Counted from the first letter of the stretch, positions 27,601 through 36,637 are shown. The stretch is DNA of 64,000 nucleotides from Ilumatobacter fluminis (GCF_004364865.1 NZ_SOAU01000001.1:1612001-1676000), one strand, 5' to 3'. The notes: generated by a model not told the origin, from the letters alone. Translations and numbers: made by a program.

Positions 27601-27816
27601 ATGAACAAGAACGGTTGGGGCATCACCATCAGCTGCGACGACTGCCGGATGCAGAGCACCTCGGCGTGCGACGACTGCGTCGTCAGCTTCCTCCTACGAG
27701 ACGACGAACAGGTCGAGCAGACGCCGCTCGTGCTCGACCTCGATCAGGTGCGAGTCGTGCGCCTGCTCGGCAAGGCCGGGCTGGTGCCCGACCTGCGGTA
27801 CGACGTCGCCAGCTGA
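27601..27816 (+). CDS. Small protein with two CDDC motifs (putative metal-binding), unknown function
   Basis: 71 aa from ATG 27601. Cys-Asp-Asp-Cys occurs twice near the N-terminus ('ISCDDCRM' and 'SACDDCVV'), 8 residues apart. This is followed by 'LVLDLDQVRVVRLLGKAGLVPDL'. Paired CxxC motifs suggest zinc or Fe-S binding. The pattern is conserved, as far as I recall, as an unnamed actinobacterial family. It lies directly upstream of queG in the same direction. Confidence 0.6.
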   Translation: MNKNGWGITISCDDCRMQSTSACDDCVVSFLLRDDEQVEQTPLVLDLDQVRVVRLLGKAGLVPDLRYDVAS

Positions 27817-27845
27817 CCCGGCGAGGCTGCTCGTACGCTGGTCGC

Positions 27846-28940
27846 ATGCGACGCACCGAGCCGCTCCCGACCTGGGACGAACTGGTCGCGCTCGCGTCCG
27901 AGCACGACATCCACCACGTCGGTGTCGCACCGGCCGATGTGCTCGAGCGTGCCCGCATCGCGCTCGTCGAACGCAAGGAGGCCGGTCTCCACGCCGGCAT
28001 GGAGTTCACGTACCGCAATCCCGACCGATCCACCGACCCGTCCCGAGCGGTCGAAGGCGCCCGCTCGGTGCTCGTGTTCGCCAAGCCGTACCTGGCCGAG
28101 CACGAACCGGAACGCCCTCCCGGCGTCCAGGGGCGAGTCGGCCGCTACGCCTGGGTCGACCACTACGGCCCATTGCGCACGAGCCTGCAGGAGATCGCCC
28201 GTCGCATCCGCCGTTCCGGCCACCGGGCCACGGCGTTCACCGACGACAACTCGATCGTCGACCGCGAAGTCGCCTACCGCGGCGGTCTCGGCTGGTTCGG
28301 CAAGAACGCCAACCTGCTCCTCCCCGGCGCCGGCAGTTTCTTCGTGCTCGGTTCGATCATCACCACTGCCCACTACGAGCCGAACGAGCCGGTCAAGGAC
28401 GGCTGCGGTAGCTGCCGCCGGTGCCTCGACGGGTGCCCCACCGGGGCGATCGTCGCCCCCGGGGTGGTCGACGCCAATCGGTGTCTCGCCTGGCTGGTGC
28501 AACAGCCGGGCACGTTCCCGCACGAGTATCGCGAAGCGCTCGGCGATCGCTTCTACGGGTGCGACGACTGCCAGGAGGTGTGTCCGCCCACGGTGCGCCT
28601 GGGAGGCCGCCACGAGGTCGACATCGTCGAACTGGCGCGGCACCCCCGTGGCCAGCACCCACCCGACGGCGGGGTGCAGGCCTGGGTCGACATGCTCGAC
28701 GTGCTCGAGATGTCCGACGACGACCTGGTCGCCCACTTCGGTCGTTGGTACCTCGCCGGCCGCGACCCCATCTGGTGGCGACGCAACGCCCTCGTCGTAC
28801 TCGGCAACGTCGGCGATGCCGCCGATGAACGCACCCGCCGCGTGCTCGACCACTACCGTGCCCACGACAGCGAGCTGCTGCGCGAGCACGCCGACTGGGC
28901 GGCCGGGCGGCTCGGCCTGCAATCCAGCGAACGACCGTGA
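27846..28940 (+). CDS. queG: Epoxyqueuosine reductase QueG
   Basis: 364 aa. It catalyses the last step of queuosine tRNA modification, reducing epoxyqueuosine with cobalamin and two [4Fe-4S] clusters. Seen: 'DNSIVDREVAYRGGLGWFGKN' region with the conserved Asp in 'DNS' and the ferredoxin-type clusters 'CGSCRRCLDGCPTGAI' and 'CDDCQEVCPP'. A C-terminal helical tail follows. The stop codon overlaps the next gene's GTG (4 nt), so translation is coupled. No other queuosine gene lies in the window. Confidence 0.93.
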   Translation: MRRTEPLPTWDELVALASEHDIHHVGVAPADVLERARIALVERKEAGLHAGMEFTYRNPDRSTDPSRAVEGARSVLVFAKPYLAEHEPERPPGVQGRVGRYAWVDHYGPLRTSLQEIARRIRRSGHRATAFTDDNSIVDREVAYRGGLGWFGKNANLLLPGAGSFFVLGSIITTAHYEPNEPVKDGCGSCRRCLDGCPTGAIVAPGVVDANRCLAWLVQQPGTFPHEYREALGDRFYGCDDCQEVCPPTVRLGGRHEVDIVELARHPRGQHPPDGGVQAWVDMLDVLEMSDDDLVAHFGRWYLAGRDPIWWRRNALVVLGNVGDAADERTRRVLDHYRAHDSELLREHADWAAGRLGLQSSERP

Positions 28941-30061
28941 AGCACCTCCTCGTCACCAACGACTTCCCACCCAAGATCGGCGGCATCCAGTCCCTCCTGT
29001 GGGAGTGGTGGCGTCGGCTGCCGCCCGAGCAGTTCGCCGTGCTCACCAGCCCGTACGACGGCGCCGCCGAGTTCGATGCCGAGCAGGCGTTCCGCGTCGA
29101 CCGGGTGCCCGAGCCGGTGCTGTTGCCGCACCCGATCATGACCAAGCGCGTCAACGACATGGCGAAGGAGTTCGGTGCCGAACTCGTCGTGCTCGACCCT
29201 GCCGTGCCGCTCGGGCTGATCGGGCCCACCCTCGACCTCCCGTATGACGTCGTGCTCCACGGCGCCGAGGTCACCGTGCCCGGTCGTCTCCCCGGCAGCA
29301 AGCAGGCGCTGGCCTGGGTGCTCCGCAACGCCCGGCACGTGATCGCAGCGGGTGAGTACTCGTCGGCCGAGGCCGATCGTGCAGCCGGGCGAGCATTGCC
29401 GACCACCGTCGTGCCACCCGGCGTCGACACCGAACGGTTCCGCCCCCTGACCGCCCCCGAGCGCTCCGCCGCCCGCGCCGATTTCGGTCTGCCCGTCGAC
29501 GGTCAGGTGATCGTCGGCGTGTCGCGCCTCGTACCCCGCAAGGGATTCGACACCGCGATCCGGGCGGTCGCTCGCATGCGCGAGTCGCATCCCGACCTCG
29601 TGTTGGCGATCGCCGGGAAGGGCCGCGACGACGACCGCCTCCGCAAGCTCGCCGACGAGCTCGACGCACCCGTCCGCTTCCTCGGCCGAGTGGCGAACGA
29701 CGATCTCCCGCGCATCTACGGCTGCGCCGACGTGTTCACCATGCTGTGCCGCAACCGGTGGGGCGGTCTCGAGCAGGAAGGATTCGGCATCGTGTTCGTC
29801 GAAGCGGCCGCTTGCGGGGTTCCCCAGGTCGCCGGCCAGAGCGGCGGAGCTGCCGAAGCGGTGGCCGACGGTGAGACCGGTCTGGTGCTCGACGAGCCGG
29901 GCGCCGACGACGCTCCGGCCCGCGCCGCCGAGGCGTTCGCGACCCTGCTCGACGACGAGGCGCTGCGGACCCGGATGGGCGCGGCGGCACGCGAACGGGC
30001 GCTGACCGACTTCAGCTACGACGTCTTGGCCGCCCGCCTCGGGGCCGCCCTCGACGTCTGA
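28937..30061 (+). CDS. pimB: GT4 glycosyltransferase, PimB-like (phosphatidylinositol mannosyltransferase)
   Basis: 374 aa from GTG 28937, overlapping queG by 4 nt. GT-B fold: N-terminal 'NDFPPKIGGIQSLLWEWWRRLP', middle 'GVPPG'-type 'VVPPGVDTERF', nucleotide-binding 'GVSRLVPRKGFDTAIRAV' and the GT4 motif 'EQEGFGIVFVEAAACG' near 278-293. These match actinobacterial PimB', which adds the second mannose to phosphatidylinositol. The neighbours (small membrane protein, SRPBCC protein, ROK kinase) resemble the pimB surroundings in other actinobacteria. The exact acceptor is not proven here. Confidence 0.8.
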   Translation: MKHLLVTNDFPPKIGGIQSLLWEWWRRLPPEQFAVLTSPYDGAAEFDAEQAFRVDRVPEPVLLPHPIMTKRVNDMAKEFGAELVVLDPAVPLGLIGPTLDLPYDVVLHGAEVTVPGRLPGSKQALAWVLRNARHVIAAGEYSSAEADRAAGRALPTTVVPPGVDTERFRPLTAPERSAARADFGLPVDGQVIVGVSRLVPRKGFDTAIRAVARMRESHPDLVLAIAGKGRDDDRLRKLADELDAPVRFLGRVANDDLPRIYGCADVFTMLCRNRWGGLEQEGFGIVFVEAAACGVPQVAGQSGGAAEAVADGETGLVLDEPGADDAPARAAEAFATLLDDEALRTRMGAAARERALTDFSYDVLAARLGAALDV

Positions 30062-30106
30062 TCGCCCGACCCCCGCAACCGGGCTCGTCACCCGTAGCCT
30101 GGGGGT

Positions 30107-30598
30107 ATGGAGCACCGCGACGCGATCATCCGGGTCGATATCGCGCTGACGCTCGTGTTCGCCGTCACCGCCACCTATGCCGCGGTCGTGTTCGACACGA
30201 CAGCCCAGTGGATCGGTGCGATCACGGCGATGATCCTGTTCACCATCGGTGTGTTCGCGTTCTTGTGGTCGTACTGGTCGGCCGTGCAGCGCAGCCGCAC
30301 CGAGGAGATCGCCGTCACCCAGCTCTACATGCTGATGGGAGCGGCGATCCCGAGCGTGGTCCGACGCACGATGAACCTGGCACTGCTCGCCCAGTTCCTC
30401 ATCGCACTCGTGACGACGTTCATGCGGCCGAACGGCCCCGAGGGCAACCCCGGCTCGTCCCTGGCGGTCGGTTTCCTGGTGCCGATGCTCGGGTTCGGAC
30501 TGAACGGACTGTGGGCGGTGACCCACGGCACCTTCGAGCCGCGCCGACAAACCACCCCATCAGATGAGGAAATCAGGCAGAATGCAGACCATGGCTGA
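30107..30598 (+). CDS. Conserved membrane protein of unknown function
   Basis: 163 aa with four hydrophobic helices (about 11-28, 36-57, 85-108 and 118-143). An 'RSRTEEIAVTQLY' loop and 'PSVVRRTMNLALLAQF' are the most distinctive segments. I recognise it only as an actinobacterial family often found next to pimB-like and SRPBCC genes. Its last codons overlap the SRPBCC gene start, indicating a shared transcript. Confidence 0.65.
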   Translation: MEHRDAIIRVDIALTLVFAVTATYAAVVFDTTAQWIGAITAMILFTIGVFAFLWSYWSAVQRSRTEEIAVTQLYMLMGAAIPSVVRRTMNLALLAQFLIALVTTFMRPNGPEGNPGSSLAVGFLVPMLGFGLNGLWAVTHGTFEPRRQTTPSDEEIRQNADHG

Positions 30599-31025
30599 GA
30601 CCGCGACCGAATCGATCACCATTGCGGCGCCTCTCGACAAGGTGTGGGAGATCGCCACCGATCTCGAGAACTACCCGACGTGGACCCACGACGTGAAGGA
30701 AGTCGTCATCACCAACCGTGACGACGAAGGCCGCCCGCACGAGGTCGAGTTCCGCACGTCCGCACTCGGGCGCAGCACGCACTACACCCTCGAGTACGAC
30801 TACACCTCCGCACCGAAGAAGCTCGCCTGGAGCATGGTGAAGGGCGACATCCAGCGATCGATCGACGGCGCGTTCACGTTCCAGTCCACCGACGACGGCA
30901 ACACCCACGTGCAGTACGACCTCGCCATCGAACTGGTCGTCCCGCTGCCGGGTTTCGTGAAGCGTCGCGCCGAGCGCCGCATCCTGAACGCCATCAAGGA
31001 ACTGAAGACGTTCGCCGAGGCCTGA
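30582..31025 (+). CDS. SRPBCC (START-like) family protein
   Basis: 147 aa. The start at ATG 30582 has the better SD (GAGGA); ATG 30591 is an alternative. The fold is the helix-grip of SRPBCC: 'ESITIAAPLDKVWEIATDLENYPTWTHDVK' at the start and 'RRAERRILNAIKELKTFAEA' as the long C-terminal helix. It should bind a lipid or other hydrophobic ligand. It overlaps the preceding membrane protein by 17 nt and is followed by the ROK kinase after 10 nt. Members of this group lie near pimB in mycobacteria. Confidence 0.85.
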   Translation: MQTMAETATESITIAAPLDKVWEIATDLENYPTWTHDVKEVVITNRDDEGRPHEVEFRTSALGRSTHYTLEYDYTSAPKKLAWSMVKGDIQRSIDGAFTFQSTDDGNTHVQYDLAIELVVPLPGFVKRRAERRILNAIKELKTFAEA

Positions 31026-31035
31026 GGGGCCTCCC

Positions 31036-31986
31036 GTGTCGACCGGTCTGTCCGTCGGCATCGACGTCGGCGGCACCAAGTGCCTCGGCATCGCGCTCGA
31101 CGCCGACGGTGAGATCGTCGCCGAAGAGCGTCGACCCACCCCGCGCGGCGACGGCTCGATCCCGCTGCTGATCGACACCCTCGCCGAACTCGCCGACGCG
31201 CTCGGACCGTACGACGAACTCGGCGTCGGTGTGCCCGGCCTCGTGACCCGAGCCGGTGTCCTGCGGGCCGCCCCGAACCTCGACGGCGTCGCCGACGTCG
31301 ACATCGCCGGCCGGCTCGGCGCCGAGGTCGGTCATCGCGTCCGCGTCGACAACGATGCGACGTGCGCCACCGTGGCCGAGTGGATGTTCGGCGCCGCGCA
31401 GGGCGTGTCCGACATGGTGCTCGTCACCCTCGGCACCGGCATCGGCGGTGGACTCGTGCAATCCGGTCACCTCCAGCGCGGTCGAAACGGGTTCGCGGGG
31501 GAGTACGGCCACATGGTGGTCGACCCGGCCGGACCGCCCTGCCCGTGCGGCCGACGCGGCTGCTGGGAACGCTACGCCTCCGGTTCCGGCCTCGCCCGGC
31601 TCGCTCGCGAAGCGGCGGTCGGGCGGCGGGTGAGCAGGGTGCTCGAACTCGCCGGCGGCGACCCCGAAGCGGTTCGCGGCGAGATGGTGCAGCAGGCAGC
31701 CCGAGAAGGCGACGCCGACTCGCTCGCCGTCATCGACGACTTCGGCCGGTGGGTCGCGATCGGACTCGTCTCACTGTCGAACGCACTCGATCCGGAGATG
31801 TTCGTGCTCGGTGGGGGACTGGCGGCGGGCGCCGACCTGTACCTCGACCCGATCAAGGCGTGGTACCAGGAGCTGATCTACCAGCCCGACCTTCGCCCGA
31901 TGCCGCGCATCGAGTTCGCCCGCTGGAGCGAACGAGCCGGCGCCGTCGGCGCCTCCCTCCTCTGGGCGGCCCACGACGCCTGGTGA
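31036..31986 (+). CDS. ROK-family glucokinase
   Basis: 316 aa from GTG 31036. ATP-binding 'GIDVGGTKCLGIAL' (8-21), catalytic Asp in 'VDNDATCAT' (about 103-111), 'LGTGIGGGLV' (about 134-143), and the ROK zinc-binding segment 'CPCGRRGCWERYASG'. Phosphorylates glucose (ATP, possibly polyphosphate; not distinguishable) as entry to glycolysis, which fits the pfkA genes in the window. An SRPBCC gene lies immediately upstream in the same direction. Confidence 0.9.
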   Translation: MSTGLSVGIDVGGTKCLGIALDADGEIVAEERRPTPRGDGSIPLLIDTLAELADALGPYDELGVGVPGLVTRAGVLRAAPNLDGVADVDIAGRLGAEVGHRVRVDNDATCATVAEWMFGAAQGVSDMVLVTLGTGIGGGLVQSGHLQRGRNGFAGEYGHMVVDPAGPPCPCGRRGCWERYASGSGLARLAREAAVGRRVSRVLELAGGDPEAVRGEMVQQAAREGDADSLAVIDDFGRWVAIGLVSLSNALDPEMFVLGGGLAAGADLYLDPIKAWYQELIYQPDLRPMPRIEFARWSERAGAVGASLLWAAHDAW

Positions 31987-32025
31987 GACGACGCAAGCCG
32001 TCGCGACGCCGGCGAACCGCCGTCG

Positions 32026-32535
32026 TCAGTGGGGGTTGGCGGCGAAGTTCTGCTGGGAGGTCCTGATCTCTTCCCAGGCCTCGTCGCGGCCGCCCATGCC
32101 CTGGGCGGAGGAGTACTTGTCGGGCTCGAGGGCCTTGTAGACCTCGAAGAAGTGCGTGATCTCGGCCCGGAGCTGCGGGGTGAGGTCGTCGATGTCGTGC
32201 ACGTTCGCCCAGCGCGGTTCCTTCGGCGGCACGCAGATGAGTTTGGCGTCCTCGCCCGCCTCGTCGCGCATGTACAGCACACCGATCGGGCGAGCCTCGA
32301 CCCAGACCCCCGGGTACACCGGATCTTCGAGCAGGACGAGGGCGTCGAGCGGGTCGCCGTCGCCGGCCAGCGTGTCGGGCACGAAGCCGTAGTCGGCCGG
32401 ATACGTGGTGGCCGTGAACAGGCGGCGGTCGAGGAAGACCCGGCCGCCTTCGTGGTCGATCTCGTACTTGTTGCGGCTCCCACGCGGGATCTCGATCACG
32501 ACGAAGATGCAGCCATCAGCAGGCGTCTTGCTCAT
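32026..32535 (-). CDS. ppa: Inorganic pyrophosphatase
   Basis: 169 aa from ATG 32535. It hydrolyses PPi to two phosphates in the cytosol. Family I signatures: 'VVIEIPRGSRNKYEIDHEGG', 'YPADYGFVP' and the metal-binding 'GDGDPLDALVLLEDP', then 'DEAGEDAKLICVP'. The length is typical. It is divergent from the aminotransferase gene, with 91 bp between starts. Confidence 0.95.
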   Translation of the reverse strand: MSKTPADGCIFVVIEIPRGSRNKYEIDHEGGRVFLDRRLFTATTYPADYGFVPDTLAGDGDPLDALVLLEDPVYPGVWVEARPIGVLYMRDEAGEDAKLICVPPKEPRWANVHDIDDLTPQLRAEITHFFEVYKALEPDKYSSAQGMGGRDEAWEEIRTSQQNFAANPH

Positions 32536-32626
32536 TCCGGTGAGCTTACGACCGCCGAACCCGGCTGCTTCACTTTGCGTCAATCGCACCATGGGCGGGC
32601 GGGGCCGAGCCTGTAGCGTCGCTCAC

Positions 32627-33832
32627 ATGGAATTCCGCCGGATCTCGAATCTGCCGCCGTACGTGTTCACGATCATCAACAACCTGAAGGTCGAAGCACG
32701 TCGAGCAGGCGCAGACGTGATCGACCTGGGTTTCGGCAACCCCGACATCCCGTCGCCCGAGATCGCGGTCCAGAAGCTGACCGAGGCGGCCCAGAACCCG
32801 CGCAACCACCGCTACTCGCTCAGCCGTGGTCTGCCGAAGCTGCGTGAGGCGATCGCCGGCTACTACAAGGACACCTGGGACGTCGACCTCGACCCCGAGC
32901 TCGAGATCACCAACACGATCGGCTCGAAGGAAGGCTTCAGCCACCTCATGTGGGTACTGCTCGAACAGGGCGACGCCGCGATCGTCCCCACGCCGAGCTA
33001 CCCGATCCACATGTACGGCCCGCTGTTCGCCGGCGCCGACCTGCGCCAGGTGCCGATCAAGGGCCTGAGCCACCCCGAGGCCCGCGAGAACTTCACGGAG
33101 AACTTCTTCGACAGCCTCCACACCGCGTACGACGTCGGCTGGCCCAAGCCGCGCGTGCTCGTCATCTCGTTCCCGCACAACCCGACCGGCGCCTGTGTCG
33201 ACCTCGACTTCATGCAGCGCGTCGTCGACTTCTGCCGCGAGCGAGAGATGATCGTGGTGCACGACTTCGCCTACGCCGACGTCGGCTTCGACGGGGTCCA
33301 GCCCCCGTCGATCCTCCAGGCCGAGGGCGCCAAGGAAGTCGCGGTCGAGCAGTACTCGATGACGAAGAGCTTCTCGATGGCCGGCTGGCGCAGCGCGTTC
33401 ATGCTCGGCAACGCCGAAGTCGTCCAGGCGCTCGTCAAGCTGAAGAGCTATCTCGACTACGGCATGTTCCAGCCGGTGCAGATCGCGTCGACCGTGACGA
33501 TCAACGAGGCCGCCGACTTCCCGAAGGAGGTGTGCGCCACGTACGAGAGCCGCTGCGACACCCTGATCGACGGGCTCGGACGGATCGGCTGGGACGTCCC
33601 CAAGCCCGGCGGCACCATGTTCGTGTGGGCGCCGATTCCCGAGGCATACGCCGAGATGGATTCGGTGGAGTTCTGCTCGATGGTCGTCAACGAGTGCGAC
33701 GTCGCACTCTCGCCCGGTGTCGGCTTCGGCCCCGGCGGCGAGGGATACGCCCGCTTCGCACTGATCGAGAACGAGAAGCGGATCCAGCAGGCGATCCGCA
33801 ATCTGCGCAAGGGCCTCACCAAGCTCGGCTGA
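32627..33832 (+). CDS. Class I/II aminotransferase (AlaC/aspartate-type)
   Basis: 401 aa from ATG 32627. Fold-type I PLP enzyme with 'LGFGNPDIPSPE' (34-45), 'SFPHNPTGA' (181-189) with the PLP-anchoring Asn, 'VVHDFAYADVGF' (210-221) and the Schiff-base Lys247 in 'SMTKSFSMAGWR'; conserved Arg near the C-terminus ('GYARFALIENEKR'). Closest in pattern to AlaC/LL-DAP-aminotransferase-like enzymes that use alanine or glutamate donors. The ACT protein that follows 70 nt later may regulate or share the pathway (inference). Confidence 0.87.
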   Translation: MEFRRISNLPPYVFTIINNLKVEARRAGADVIDLGFGNPDIPSPEIAVQKLTEAAQNPRNHRYSLSRGLPKLREAIAGYYKDTWDVDLDPELEITNTIGSKEGFSHLMWVLLEQGDAAIVPTPSYPIHMYGPLFAGADLRQVPIKGLSHPEARENFTENFFDSLHTAYDVGWPKPRVLVISFPHNPTGACVDLDFMQRVVDFCREREMIVVHDFAYADVGFDGVQPPSILQAEGAKEVAVEQYSMTKSFSMAGWRSAFMLGNAEVVQALVKLKSYLDYGMFQPVQIASTVTINEAADFPKEVCATYESRCDTLIDGLGRIGWDVPKPGGTMFVWAPIPEAYAEMDSVEFCSMVVNECDVALSPGVGFGPGGEGYARFALIENEKRIQQAIRNLRKGLTKLG

Positions 33833-33902
33833 GGCCGACGCTCCACACGCGTCCGCGGCGGGGCGAGACTGTCACGTCGCCGACACAGAGGCGTTACATC
33901 CC

Positions 33903-34538
33903 GTGTCTACCCTGCCGCCCGTGTACACTGTCGTCGTCCGCGTCTGGCTGCCCGATCGCCCCGGCGCGCTCGGCCAGGTGGCCAGCCGCGTCGGTGCCGT
34001 GAAGGGCGACGTGCTCGCGATCGAGATCCTCGAGTCGGGCGGCGGCCGCGTGATCGACGAACTCGTCGTGGCGTTGCCCGATGCCGACCTCGTCGACTTG
34101 ATGATGAACGAGGTGCACGCCATCGACGGGGTGTCGGTCGAGCACGTCCGCCCGCTCGACGGCGGCTACGTCGACGGCGGGTTGCTGGCGCTGTCGCTCG
34201 CCGCCGAGGTCGCCGAGGCGGCCGCGAGTGAGCGACTCGACCGGTTCGCCGACGCAGCGCTCCGCCTGACGGAGTCGGAGTGGACGATGGTCGTGCGCGA
34301 CGGTGCGATCGTCGCATCGCGAGGGGATACGCCGAACGCCGAGTTCGTGTCGTCGCTCCTGGCCGGGCGGAGCCACCTCATCGACCCGAGCCAGGCGACG
34401 GGCGATCTGTTCTGGGCCGATCTGCCCCTCGCCGGCGCGTGGATCGCAGCCGGCCGGAGCGACCGCCCGATCCACGAACGCGAACGGGTCCGCCTCGACC
34501 TCTTCACCCGAGTCGCCGACCCCCTCCTCGTCGGTTGA
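33903..34538 (+). CDS. ACT-domain protein
   Basis: 211 aa from GTG 33903. Residues 8-80 form an ACT domain ('YTVVVRVWLPDRPGALGQVASRVGAVKGDVLAIEIL' region, 'RVIDELVVALPD'). The rest is helix/strand without a recognised enzyme motif but with 'WTMVVRDGAIVASRGDTPNAEFVSSLL', reminiscent of a GAF/roadblock-like sensor. Likely an amino-acid-sensing regulator. Its TGA stop (34536-34538) lies inside the first half-unit of the palindromic repeat at 34531-34622. Confidence 0.75.
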   Translation: MSTLPPVYTVVVRVWLPDRPGALGQVASRVGAVKGDVLAIEILESGGGRVIDELVVALPDADLVDLMMNEVHAIDGVSVEHVRPLDGGYVDGGLLALSLAAEVAEAAASERLDRFADAALRLTESEWTMVVRDGAIVASRGDTPNAEFVSSLLAGRSHLIDPSQATGDLFWADLPLAGAWIAAGRSDRPIHERERVRLDLFTRVADPLLVG

Positions 34539-34622
34539 TGTCGGTTGATGTCTGACATCAACCGACCAGGTCGTTCGAGCCCGAGTTCCTGGTTGGTCGG
34601 TTGATGTCTGACATCAACCGAC
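34531..34622. repeat. Palindromic repeat cluster, site 2 (27-bp family)
   Basis: Two identical 27-nt copies at 34540-34566 and 34596-34622, each 13 nt + T + 13 nt perfect palindrome with left half GTCGGTTGATGTC. A further half unit sits at 34530-34540. The stop codon of the ACT gene is inside the half unit, and the end of glpK is 7 nt away. The spacing of 29 nt between copies equals that at site 1. Confidence 0.92.
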
Positions 34623-34628
34623 CGGTCG

Positions 34629-36116
34629 TCAGTCGGCCCAGGCTCGGCTGCGGTCGACGGCTCGTAGCCACTGGGCGTGGGCGGTGTCGCTGACGGTGCG
34701 ATCGGGCTCGGGTTCGAACGTGGCGTCGAGCTGCCAGGCGGCCTGGATGGCGTCGAGATCGGGCCACACACCCTCCGCGAGGCCGGCCAGGAACGCCGCG
34801 CCGATCGCCGTCGTCTCCTGATCGACCGGACGGCGGACGGTGACGCCGAGCTGGTCGGCCTGCATCTGCAACATGTCGTCCATCACCGACGCCCCACCGT
34901 CGACCCGCAGATCGGTGATCGGGGTGCCGCTGGCGGCGACCATGGCATCGACGACGTCGCGGGTCTGGTACGTCATCGACTCGACGACCGCCCGGGCGAT
35001 GTGAGCTCGGGTCGTGCCACGGGTGATGCCGACGATCGTGCCACGGGCGTACGGATCCCACCACGGTGAGCCGAGCCCGGTGAACGCCGGCACCACGAAG
35101 ACGCCGTCGGAGTCGGGGACACTCGCCGCCATCGGGCCGATCTCGGCCGCCTCGTCGATGATGCCGAGCCCGTCGCGCAGCCACTGGATCGCGGCGCCGG
35201 TCACGAAGATGGCACCCTCGAGGGCGTAGGCGACGGTGCCGTCGGCGAGCTCCCAGGCGATGGTGGTCAGCATGCCCTCGGTCGGTTCGGGGTAGTCGGC
35301 TCCCACGTTGAGCAGGACGAAACTGCCGGTGCCGTAGGTGTTCTTCGCCATGCCGGGCTCGAAGCAGGCCTGGCCGAACAGTGCGGCTTGCTGGTCGCCA
35401 GCGACTCCGCTGACCGGGATACCGGCGGGCACACCGCACCGGTCGGAGGTGACGCCGAACCTGCCACTCGAGGGACGCACCTCCGGCAGGGCGTCGATCG
35501 GTACGTGGAGCAGCTCACAGAGGTCGGGGCACCAACGGCGTTCGCCGATGTCGAACAGCATCGTGCGGCTGGCGTTGGTCACGTCGGTCGCGTGGACGTC
35601 GCCGCCCGTCAGGTTCCAGATCAGCCAGGAGTCGATCGTGCCGAGTGCGAGATCGTCGTCGGTCGGGATGTCTCGTTCGCGCAGCAGCCATTCGAACTTG
35701 GTGCCGGAGAAGTACGGGTCGAGCACGAGCCCGGTCCGGTCGCGGACCAGTTCGAGATGGCCCGCCGCTTCGAGCTCGTCACAGCGCCCGGCGGTTCGAC
35801 GGTCTTGCCACACGATCGCCGTGCCGTACGGCTCGCCGGTGGTGCGGTTCCAGGCGACGACCGTCTCGCGCTGGTTGGTGATCCCGATCGCGGCGACGTG
35901 GTCGAGCCCGACCTCGGCGATCACGTCGTCGAGGGTCGTGCGAGCCGCCTCCCAGATCTCGGTGGCGTCGTGCTCGACCCAGCCCGGTTGCGGGTAGTGC
36001 TGGGTGAACTCGCGGTACGACGCGACCGCCGGCCGCCCATCGGGGAACACGGCTCGACTGCGGACGCCGGTCGTGCCGGCGTCGATGGCGATGACGCACA
36101 CATCTCGATCACTCAC
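34629..36116 (-). CDS. glpK: Glycerol kinase
   Basis: 495 aa from GTG 36116. FGGY kinase converting glycerol + ATP to sn-glycerol-3-phosphate. Motifs: 'AIDAGTTGVRSR' (about 9-20), 'GYREFTQHYPQPGWVEHD' type segment near 33-51, 'GVAGDQQAALFGQ' and 'RVDGGASVMDDMLQMQ' (about 395-410). The length is normal. No glpF/glpD beside it. It converges with the ACT gene across a palindromic repeat cluster. Confidence 0.95.
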   Translation of the reverse strand: MSDRDVCVIAIDAGTTGVRSRAVFPDGRPAVASYREFTQHYPQPGWVEHDATEIWEAARTTLDDVIAEVGLDHVAAIGITNQRETVVAWNRTTGEPYGTAIVWQDRRTAGRCDELEAAGHLELVRDRTGLVLDPYFSGTKFEWLLRERDIPTDDDLALGTIDSWLIWNLTGGDVHATDVTNASRTMLFDIGERRWCPDLCELLHVPIDALPEVRPSSGRFGVTSDRCGVPAGIPVSGVAGDQQAALFGQACFEPGMAKNTYGTGSFVLLNVGADYPEPTEGMLTTIAWELADGTVAYALEGAIFVTGAAIQWLRDGLGIIDEAAEIGPMAASVPDSDGVFVVPAFTGLGSPWWDPYARGTIVGITRGTTRAHIARAVVESMTYQTRDVVDAMVAASGTPITDLRVDGGASVMDDMLQMQADQLGVTVRRPVDQETTAIGAAFLAGLAEGVWPDLDAIQAAWQLDATFEPEPDRTVSDTAHAQWLRAVDRSRAWAD

Positions 36117-36163
36117 GGCCGATCACCGTAGTTCGCCGATCTGCGCAGACGCCCGTTCGCCGG

Positions 36164-36517
36164 TCAGCGGCGCTTGCGCTTGCCGCCGGGGCGGGACTGG
36201 CCGCCACCGGTGCGGCTGGTGGGCGCCGCCTTCGGCTTGGGGCCGGCCGGGGCAGCCTCGTCGGCCTTCGACGACGATGCCTTGGCGGCCGACTCGGCGC
36301 GCAGTTCCTTCAGCGTCTTGCGTCGATATCCGAACTTCGCCAACACGTAGCCGAACCCCAGGTAGAGCGGGCCGCTGACGAGCAGGCCGGCCGTCACGCC
36401 GACGATCGACGAGTTGTCGAACACGAACAGGAACAGCACGAACATGATGGCGACGTAGATCAGCCATTCGTTGACCATCCGTCGCCACGGAACCGGGCGG
36501 GTGGAATCCCATGCCAT
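36164..36517 (-). CDS. Small two-helix membrane protein (DUF4229-like)
   Basis: 117 aa. TM1 is about 17-33 ('WLIYVAIMFVLFLFVF') and TM2 about 41-57, then a cytosolic Lys/Arg/Ala-rich tail ending 'GGKRKRR'. The pattern fits DUF4229-type actinobacterial proteins. Function is unknown. It lies between glpK (same strand, 47 nt downstream) and the divergent pfkA. Confidence 0.7.
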   Translation of the reverse strand: MAWDSTRPVPWRRMVNEWLIYVAIMFVLFLFVFDNSSIVGVTAGLLVSGPLYLGFGYVLAKFGYRRKTLKELRAESAAKASSSKADEAAPAGPKPKAAPTSRTGGGQSRPGGKRKRR

Positions 36518-36637
36518 GGCTCGTTCCTACCATCTGAGACGAAAAACCGGCCAGAAAACCCCTGGCGGAACGTGACGCGGCGCCCGTCGGGTCGGGAGCG
36601 GTTGCAGCCCCACCCCGGACGCGTAGGCTCAACGGCC

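Noticed and set aside
27042-27659. Reverse-strand frame with repeated 'TRPATPGQVSEV' units across the tandem repeat
   Set aside because: The repetition comes from the 44-bp tandem DNA repeat, and the frame overlaps the end of the methyltransferase fusion; no start or conserved domain supports it.
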